A stretch of 45,937 bases of DNA. It comes from Microcaldota archaeon (GTDB lineage Archaea > Micrarchaeota > Micrarchaeia > Micrarchaeales > CABMGC01). Every line of letters starts with the position of its first letter. The stretch's first letter is position 1. A model generated the notes under the pieces. The model saw only the letters and a program-made list of their open reading frames with translations. It was not told the DNA's origin and did not search any database. Below are positions 40,710 to 45,937 of the stretch, one piece after another. The stretch lies in the NCBI GenBank assembly GCA_028867435.1, contig JAGWGI010000008.1, forward strand, positions 1 to 45,937, written 5' to 3'. The position numbers and the translations under genes were made by a program.

Positions 40710-41192
40710 ATGAAATCCCGCATACCCGCAGCGCCTTACAGAAGGATCCAAAGGTCTATGCCGATACTGTGCGTTGATGTCATAATAAAAACCGATGATG
40801 GCTTGCTGTTTGGCGTTCGCAAGAACGAGCCGGCGAAAGGGAAGGTATGGTACATTGGAGGCAGGGTGCTGAAAGGCGAGCTGCTGGAATCGGCTGTTAA
40901 GAGGAAGGTGAAGGAGGAAACCGGCCTGAAGGTTAGGATAAGCAGGATGGTTGGAGTATACGAGACGTTCTTTTTTAGCGGAGAGAATAGGCACACGGTA
41001 GCGGTACTTTACCTAGTCGAAAAAATAGGAGGCCTGCTGAACCTTAAAAATTCCGATCTTTCTGAATTGGTCTATCTCAAAAAATCGGTCAAAGGTATGG
41101 ATAAATATGTGAAGCAGGGCATAATCGACAGCGGCGCGCTTTCGGCAAAGAAGCACAACGCGTTTCAGCATAGGGCATATTTCTATAGATGA
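40710..41192 (+). CDS. Nudix protein, GDP-mannose mannosyl hydrolase-like
   Basis: 160 residues. The approach to the box (CVDVIIKTDDGLLFGVRKNEP, split, then KGKVWYIGGRVLKGE) is the GDP-mannose mannosyl hydrolase (Gmm) pattern, in which PGGRV replaces the usual start. The box continues AVKRKVKEETGLKV, where the canonical Arg-Glu is Arg-Lys; Gmm enzymes also lack the usual Glu, so activity is still possible. Gmm cleaves GDP-mannose to GDP and mannose. ATG 40710 is chosen; in-frame sequence before it is tRNA-Thr. No promoter other than that of the tRNA is visible. Confidence 0.78.
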   Translation: MKSRIPAAPYRRIQRSMPILCVDVIIKTDDGLLFGVRKNEPAKGKVWYIGGRVLKGELLESAVKRKVKEETGLKVRISRMVGVYETFFFSGENRHTVAVLYLVEKIGGLLNLKNSDLSELVYLKKSVKGMDKYVKQGIIDSGALSAKKHNAFQHRAYFYR

Positions 41193-41310
41193 ACGCCCCA
41201 CGTGCTTCTCTTCCTTCTCATTCTTCTTCTAAATAGGATATCCACAGATAGCTGCTTGAGTAGCCAATGCTTTGGGATTGGGCTCCTGTTGCAAAACTTT
41301 GACCTGTTCT

Positions 41311-42549
41311 CTACTCGAAGGCCTCCCGTGCAAGTTTTGCTCCCTGGGAGAGCGCCAGCAGTTTGGAATATGCCACATCCCAACTCCTTGTCCTAAGGCC
41401 GCAGTCAGGATTGACTACTATCCTGGCAGGGTCTACCACCACCTTTGTCGCATAGAGTATCCTGTCTCTCACAAGCTCCGGTGTCTCGAGTATGTCCTGC
41501 CCCTGGGCATTTCTAGGGTCGCCAGGCCTGCCCATGTAGTCATGTATGTGCTCGACCCCAAGGGCATAGCTTCCCTTGTATCCTGCATCTTCGAAGAGCC
41601 TGAGATCCGAGTAGCCAGGCCTTGAGTGCGCGTCTATGCCATACTCGCTTGAGTCGCGGTTCGCGAACTCTAAAGAGAGGAGCGTTATGTCCTTGAGCTC
41701 AGGCACAAAGCGCGCCAGGAGCCCGTAGTCGCTGTAGCAGTTGTGCAGGCTAAAGGTGACTCCGTCTATCCCATGGGTCAGCTCGTTTATGGCCTCGACA
41801 AAAAGCTCCATCTCAGGCTCGCTGGGCTTTGTGGTTATTGCTGGCTCGTCTATCTGTATGGACTTTGCGCCGCTGCTGGCAAGGAGTTCAACCTCCTTGC
41901 GCAATACGTTCCCCACAAAGTCGAGCATGAATTCCCTTCTTGCCTTGAAGCTAACCTTCTGGACATCGGTGCCTGGGCTGCGCGACTTGAGCCTCTTCTC
42001 GTAGAACTCGTCAAACGACCATTCCACAAGAGTGTAGGGCCCGGTTATCGGCACCTTGATCTGCAGGGAGGTGTGTTTCTGGACGAACTTGAGCTCGTCT
42101 AGGTATATCGGGTGCACGAACCTCGGGGTTGAGATTACTGCTGCCTTCGTGTAGTACTTGTTGTCAAAGGACTGCACACTGCCCAGCAGCCTAAAGCCCT
42201 CCACGTTCTGCACAAGGTGCTCGTACATCTCCACTCGCCACTGCTCGCCAGAATAGACCACGTCAAGTCCTGCACTCTCGAAGAGGCGCAGCGCGTATAT
42301 CGCAGACCATTCGCGTACTTGGTTCTTCTCCTCAAGGGTTGGCGCACAGGCGGAGTGTGACCTCCTTTCAAGCAGTTCGACAAGCTTGCCGTAATCCTTA
42401 ACCTTTAGCCTCCTGCCCCACAGCATAGCTTCTGCTATCTGCTCATCACCCAACCTTGCGCTCTCCGATACGCCCTTCACCCTCCAGCCTGGCTTTGCTA
42501 TGCTTCCTATCTCTTGAACTGGGAATAGTTTTTGTTTGCCCTCCCTCAT
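41311..42549 (-). CDS. Methionine synthase, cobalamin-independent, catalytic (MetE C-terminal) protein
   Basis: 412 residues, homologous to the C-terminal half of MetE, which transfers a methyl group to homocysteine. The zinc ligands are present: HNCYSDYG supplies His and Cys (about residue 312) and VVNPDCGLRTRSW the final Cys (about 387). The start VQEIGSIAKPGWR and IQIDEPA are typical of this half. ATG 42549 overlaps the stop of the upstream gene as ATGA, so it is co-translated with the N-terminal-like protein. The methyl donor is unknown; archaeal core-MetE proteins are proposed to use donors other than methyl-folate. Confidence 0.88.
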   Translation of the reverse strand: MREGKQKLFPVQEIGSIAKPGWRVKGVSESARLGDEQIAEAMLWGRRLKVKDYGKLVELLERRSHSACAPTLEEKNQVREWSAIYALRLFESAGLDVVYSGEQWRVEMYEHLVQNVEGFRLLGSVQSFDNKYYTKAAVISTPRFVHPIYLDELKFVQKHTSLQIKVPITGPYTLVEWSFDEFYEKRLKSRSPGTDVQKVSFKARREFMLDFVGNVLRKEVELLASSGAKSIQIDEPAITTKPSEPEMELFVEAINELTHGIDGVTFSLHNCYSDYGLLARFVPELKDITLLSLEFANRDSSEYGIDAHSRPGYSDLRLFEDAGYKGSYALGVEHIHDYMGRPGDPRNAQGQDILETPELVRDRILYATKVVVDPARIVVNPDCGLRTRSWDVAYSKLLALSQGAKLAREAFE

Positions 42550-43565
42550 TGCACCGCCTCTAGCCTTCTCCTTAGCAGGCTCGCCGAATCTGCCAGCACC
42601 TTTAATTTCCTGTCGGCATAGTCCCTTGGGAGATATCTTAAGTCGCTGCTGGGCAGGATCGTAACTCCTGATGCTCCCTTGAGGGCCACAGAATTTGCTG
42701 CAAATTCCGCCACCCACTTTGGATCCTCTACCAGGGAGTTTCTGGAGTTGACGCACCCGCAGCCCACCATCTTGCCATTGAAAGATGACCCCTCAAGCTC
42801 GCTTATCGGGGTCTGAGTGAAGTCTATGCCAAGAGTGGTAATGCATTCTATTCCCGCAAGCTGCGATACTATGGGTGCGGAGTTGCCGAAGTAGGTGTGC
42901 AGCCTCAGCTCCACAGGCAGGTCTGAGAGCATATTTTGGAACCCTCGCCTGTAGTTGCTTAGCTCCTTGGAGCCTATCTGCGAGGCTTTCCCTTCGCCGT
43001 ACACCAGAGATGGCTCGTTGAACTGCACGCATGACACGCCGCTGCGGAGTAGGCTGCTCACTATTTCTTCTAGGACCTTGCAGAACGCTGTTACCAGCTC
43101 GTTCTTTGAGTTGTAGAACTTGTCATCGACAAGGGAGGCCAGGGTGTAGGGCCCTGGAAGAAATGCAATCCTGTTCTTTAGTCCACTAGTTTGATCCGGC
43201 CTGTAGTCTATTAGGCTACTACCAACCCTGTCCCATCCTGTCACTTCCAGCTCGCCAACCACCGTGGGCTTCTTGTAGAATGTGTTTGTATCGAACCAGC
43301 GCGAGAGGTCGGCGCTGATCACAAGGCCGCCTGTTACCTCAGAGATAGGACGCAACGGGTCCTGCCATCTAAGCTGCCCATCAGACACTTTTGAAAAGCC
43401 GTAGGACTTTTGGAGCGCAAAAAGCGCATCTGCATCATCCCTGAAGGCGCGCGAGAGCTCTTGTGCCCCGGCTCTTCCCCGTTCAAAGTCTCGGGAAACC
43501 CTTACGGTATTCTCAGACCTTGAATGAATCCCAGATAAAGTTACTTCTACTCTAGTGTTTGCCAT
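42546..43565 (-). CDS. MetE N-terminal-domain-like protein
   Basis: 339 residues, a MetE-type barrel without the zinc ligands. LPGPYTLASLVDD and CVQFNEPSLVY match the family. Where the catalytic protein has His-x-Cys, this one has LHTYFGNS; where it has the final Cys, this one has ILPSSDLRYLP. It therefore resembles the non-catalytic N-terminal half of full MetE, which helps bind folate and closes over the active site. GACGAGGTT precedes ATG 43565. The next gene starts within its stop codon. Confidence 0.82.
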   Translation of the reverse strand: MANTRVEVTLSGIHSRSENTVRVSRDFERGRAGAQELSRAFRDDADALFALQKSYGFSKVSDGQLRWQDPLRPISEVTGGLVISADLSRWFDTNTFYKKPTVVGELEVTGWDRVGSSLIDYRPDQTSGLKNRIAFLPGPYTLASLVDDKFYNSKNELVTAFCKVLEEIVSSLLRSGVSCVQFNEPSLVYGEGKASQIGSKELSNYRRGFQNMLSDLPVELRLHTYFGNSAPIVSQLAGIECITTLGIDFTQTPISELEGSSFNGKMVGCGCVNSRNSLVEDPKWVAEFAANSVALKGASGVTILPSSDLRYLPRDYADRKLKVLADSASLLRRRLEAVQ

Positions 43566-43655
43566 TTTTACAACCTCGTCCAAGATTAGGCAAGTGCCTG
43601 GACTATCAAGAAATAGAAGTCCGATGTATTTAAAGATTCCCTACAGGTTTTGCAC

Positions 43656-45002
43656 TTATCTGCTGCGTGAGTTCCTGTCCCTGTTGAATCCGCCGCGATG
43701 GCCTCCGCCGCCTCTTTGTCCTCCTCCGCGGAAGAATCTGCGAGGGCCGTTTCCTCTGCCCCCTTCTCCGCGGCCTTCTCCCCTTCCTTCGCCCCCTCTG
43801 TTGCGGTTGAAGCCCCCTCTGTTGAATCCTCCTCTGCTCCTGCCAAAGGTTCTGTGCTCATGTGGTATGACGATGTTCTGGAATGGATTTAGGTCCAGTT
43901 CTATCCTGTCCATCTTGACATTCGCGTAGTCCTGGATGTCCCGCAGCAGCTTGGTTGAGTCGCTGTCAACTATTGTTAGCGCTCTCCCGTCCTTACCCAT
44001 CCTTGCCGACCTACCGATCCTGTGTATGTAGATATTAGGGTCGTCAGGACATCCGAAGTTTATTATGTCTGAAATGTCGGCGATGTCAAGCCCCCTTGCT
44101 GCAACGTTGGTTGCTATTAGGAACTGTGCACCGCTTTTGAAGTGTCCAAGAGACTTCTCTCTCATCGACTGGGTGAGGCCACCGTGCATCAGTATTGCAT
44201 GCATCTTCTGGCTTACTAGTAGCCTGTGAAGCGTGTTAGCCTCAAACTTGGTCCTTGCGAATATTATCGCCTTCTTTGGCGAGTACTGGCTGATGTATGC
44301 CAGCAGCGCAGCGAATTTGAGCCTATGGGGCACTATGACAAAGTTCTGCTTTATCGTACTTACTGCCAGATCCTCTTCCTCGCCCACCGTGATCTTGATC
44401 AGCTCATTCTTAGCGTATCTCTGCGCGACCTTCACTATCTCCCTTGGCATTGTGGCGGAGAAGAGCATGAACTGCTTGTCGCTGCTGACCCTTGAAATTA
44501 TGCTCTCTATGTCTTCTATGAAGCCCATGTCCAGCATTACGTCCGCCTCGTCTAGGACAAGGAACCTTATCCTGTCCAGATTTATCGCCCGTCTCTCTAT
44601 CAAATCAAGCAGCCTGCCTGGAGTCCCAACTACTATGTTAACGCCGTTTCTAATCTCCCTCATCTGCATGTTTATCGATGCACCCCCGTATACCGTAGTG
44701 GTGCTCAGGCCAAGGTTGCTGCCAACCTTGTCAGAGAACTCGGAGACCTGCAGCGCAAGCTCCCTTGTAGGTACTATTATCAGGGCCTCTGGCCCGCCTG
44801 CGTGCTTGTTTATTCTGTTAAATATCGGCAGCAAAAAAGCTGCGGTCTTGCCGGTTCCAGTCTTTGCCCGAACTATCGCATCCTTTCCAAGCAGCAGTTC
44901 TGGTATCGCACGTTCCTGCACTTCAGTGGCAGAGATGAAGTTTATCCGGTTCAGGGAGTTAACTAGCTCTGGCTTCAAATTCATATCTTTAAATTCTTTC
45001 AA
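43656..45002 (-). CDS. DEAD-box RNA helicase with RGG tail
   Basis: 448 residues. All core motifs are present in order: Q motif (F4 and Q about residue 28), AKTGTGKTAA, PTREL, VLDEADVML, SATMP, ARGLD and HRIGRSARMG. After residue 375 comes a long Gly/Arg-rich tail (GRSRGGFNRGGFNRNRGG and similar), an RNA-binding RGG box. TTG 45002 is favoured over ATG 44984 because it includes the aromatic residue of the Q motif. It probably unwinds structured mRNA or rRNA, as in cold-adapted or stress helicases. The gene ends 73 bases before the MetE pair starts on the same strand. Confidence 0.95.
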   Translation of the reverse strand: MKEFKDMNLKPELVNSLNRINFISATEVQERAIPELLLGKDAIVRAKTGTGKTAAFLLPIFNRINKHAGGPEALIIVPTRELALQVSEFSDKVGSNLGLSTTTVYGGASINMQMREIRNGVNIVVGTPGRLLDLIERRAINLDRIRFLVLDEADVMLDMGFIEDIESIISRVSSDKQFMLFSATMPREIVKVAQRYAKNELIKITVGEEEDLAVSTIKQNFVIVPHRLKFAALLAYISQYSPKKAIIFARTKFEANTLHRLLVSQKMHAILMHGGLTQSMREKSLGHFKSGAQFLIATNVAARGLDIADISDIINFGCPDDPNIYIHRIGRSARMGKDGRALTIVDSDSTKLLRDIQDYANVKMDRIELDLNPFQNIVIPHEHRTFGRSRGGFNRGGFNRNRGGEGRGEGRGEGGRGNGPRRFFRGGGQRGGGGHRGGFNRDRNSRSR

Positions 45003-45401
45003 CTGAAAACACCGAGAATAAGGAAAATTAGCTCTGATTTTCTCTATATTTCTACAATAAACATTACAGTATCATGATATATAGAGCTTTCTGTTAAGGG
45101 AGGGTTCTTTCAAAAAAAGCTTGGTATTCATATAGGGCACCGGTGTTTCTAGGATTTCAACAGAGTCATTATAGGCATAATTTCCTTCGCTTTTGATAAT
45201 ATTCTTGAGGTATAAATTGGTGGTGTTGCTATCACAAAAGGGACTCCGCTAACGGTTATAAACAGATATTCCTGCAAAATTCGGTAGCGACGGTTTTGCT
45301 GTAGATTTCTTTATCAACGGAAAAGAAGTTGTAATCTGCTTTAACGGAACTAAAAGCAAGAACTAACGGCTATTTAAATGTTGAACGCTCCCGATATAGC
45401 A
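45003..45401. other. Intergenic region of 399 bases, no gene seen
   Basis: AT-rich, between two divergent genes. No reading frame with coding character and no tRNA or rRNA-like fold was found. It must contain two promoters. On the plus side TATTTAAAT at about 45371-45379 is a TATA box 25-30 bases before ATG 45402. On the minus side only weak A/T-rich candidates precede the helicase start. It is the longest gene-free stretch in the window. Confidence 0.55.
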
Positions 45402-45937
45402 ATGGATGGAAGTTGGAGAGATTTCAGACTTCAAAGTGCAACGGAGTTTCTCCCCACCTATGGATGGGCCTTTCTGATAATGGCCGTTGTTCTGGCAGCC
45501 CTTTACTTCTTTGTAATCGCCCCATCCAACATAGCCCCAGGTTCCTGCCAGTTCTCAAGCGGCGCGAACTGCCAGGATATAATCATGGGTTCTTCCTCCC
45601 AGTTAACCAAAATCGCGGTCCTGCTCTCAAACACACAGTCCTATCCAATAGCCTCGCCAAGGCTGATCTTCAATGCAACCCAGTTCGGGTCGCTAATTGC
45701 AAGGTGCGTTCCAAACCTGGTCCTGCCTGGAGGTGCGATAATCTGCAATGCAACAATAAAGCAAAATAACATCGCAGCAGGCGCCCTTGTTGCAGGCAGC
45801 TTCCAGCTAAACTATCTTCCCTGCCCGAGCGGGAATGCCTCGAATTGCCAGTCATCAACAGGGAGGACAAACTTTGCTGGCTCATTTAATGTGCACTCCT
45901 CCCCTCTGCTCTCTCCACTTCCAATCTCCATAACCCT
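45402..45937 (+). CDS. Pilin-like surface protein, N-terminal part, cut by window edge
   Basis: 178 residues are visible and the frame is open to the last base. The N-terminus MDGSWRDFRLQSATEFLPTY ends in QSATEFLP, followed by a hydrophobic helix WAFLIMAVVLAALYFFVIA. This is the layout of an archaeal class III signal peptide: a charged lead, a cut before Gln-Ser, and Glu at +5. The rest is Ser/Asn/Cys/Pro-rich with repeated Cys (SCQFSS, NCQDI, RCVPN, ICNAT, LPCPSG, NCQSS), as expected for a disulfide-bonded outer protein. Assembly machinery is not in the window. Confidence 0.72.
   Translation, partial: MDGSWRDFRLQSATEFLPTYGWAFLIMAVVLAALYFFVIAPSNIAPGSCQFSSGANCQDIIMGSSSQLTKIAVLLSNTQSYPIASPRLIFNATQFGSLIARCVPNLVLPGGAIICNATIKQNNIAAGALVAGSFQLNYLPCPSGNASNCQSSTGRTNFAGSFNVHSSPLLSPLPISIT

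Noticed and set aside
41741-42102. Open frames antisense to the MetE pair
   Set aside because: They are antisense to zinc-ligand motifs of a known enzyme and have no support of their own.
43698-43892. Alternative coding frames in the Gly/Arg-rich end of the helicase gene
   Set aside because: The simple-sequence GC-rich tail opens all frames. The RGG reading in frame with the helicase is the meaningful one.
44233-45006. Long plus-strand open frame antisense to the DEAD-box helicase
   Set aside because: The helicase on the other strand has all family motifs. This frame encodes a Ser/Thr-rich sequence with no recognisable domain.
1-45937. CRISPR array, transposase, prophage or toxin-antitoxin cassette
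   Set aside because: No regularly spaced direct repeats, transposase motifs, terminal inverted repeats, integrase or classic toxin/antitoxin pair were seen anywhere in the window.

Overview
The window is archaeal chromosome. Archaea-type markers are spread along it: elongation factor 1A followed by ribosomal protein S10, aEF-1beta paired with its small zinc-ribbon gene, deoxyhypusine synthase, isopentenyl phosphate kinase, SecE and SecY of archaeal type, two FtsZ proteins, Rad50 with a zinc hook, a PAC2 protein, an Lrp-type regulator, and TATA boxes about 25-35 bases before start codons. Genes are tightly packed, often with ATGA overlaps. Several proteins are short for their family (Rad50 768 residues, an Rqc2-type protein reduced to its NFACT-R part, methionine synthase as two half-size proteins). 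Many Ile codons are ATA and many Arg codons AGG. A DPANN or Micrarchaeota-like lineage fits, but that is inference; no rRNA is present to settle it.

Layout. 1-820: end of a translation operon (tuf, rps10). 909-3578: a membrane-anchored thioredoxin-like protein with a VKOR homologue, then a sulfatase-superfamily protein. 3645-6754: a plus-strand run with an isoprenoid core (Nudix hydrolase, small Cys protein, type 1 IPP isomerase, isopentenyl phosphate kinase, second Nudix protein). 6793-8832: an orphan helical protein and deoxyhypusine synthase, the latter divergent from ftsZ1 across a shared, highly symmetric promoter region. 8945-11062: ftsZ1, secE, NFACT-R protein. 11068-11838: a decayed M20 peptidase gene. 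11928-16566: RpiB-like protein, HTH regulator, glutamate dehydrogenase, a zinc-ribbon/membrane protein pair, an ACT protein and a PP2C phosphatase. 16577-23003 (minus): SecY, PolX, prephenate dehydratase with a small partner, an intact M20 peptidase and a GNAT enzyme.

23176-30903: a LOG-like protein, then a minus-strand operon of PRTase-like protein, histidyl-tRNA synthetase, an APH-like kinase and two tandem HAD phosphatases, then a TIM-barrel isomerase overlapping prephenate dehydrogenase. 31012-33215: Lrp regulator with a likely autoregulatory operator, ftsZ2 and a protein disulfide oxidoreductase with one degenerate active site. 33220-36565 (minus): Rad50 without Mre11, an unknown protein, aEF-1beta and its zinc ribbon. 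36647-41192: three tRNAs (Arg-GCG, Leu-TAA with an enlarged D-loop, Thr-GGT) among a transporter, unknown proteins, a duplicated-motif basic mini-protein, PAC2, GNAT and a GDP-mannose-hydrolase-like Nudix protein. 41311-45002 (minus): split MetE and an RGG-tailed DEAD-box helicase. The last gene (45402 to the edge) encodes a pilin-like surface protein cut by the window.

The cell suggested by these genes makes isoprenoids through the alternative (isopentenyl phosphate) mevalonate route, makes Phe/Tyr and Met, and handles disulfides both in the cytosol and at the membrane. No mobile element, CRISPR array or obvious defence island is visible. The most interesting material is regulatory or structural: the IPK-Nudix cluster, the tRNA-Leu insertion and tRNA-mRNA fusions, the secE-NFACT-R pairing, the kinase/HAD operon, and inverted repeats between TATA box and start codon.
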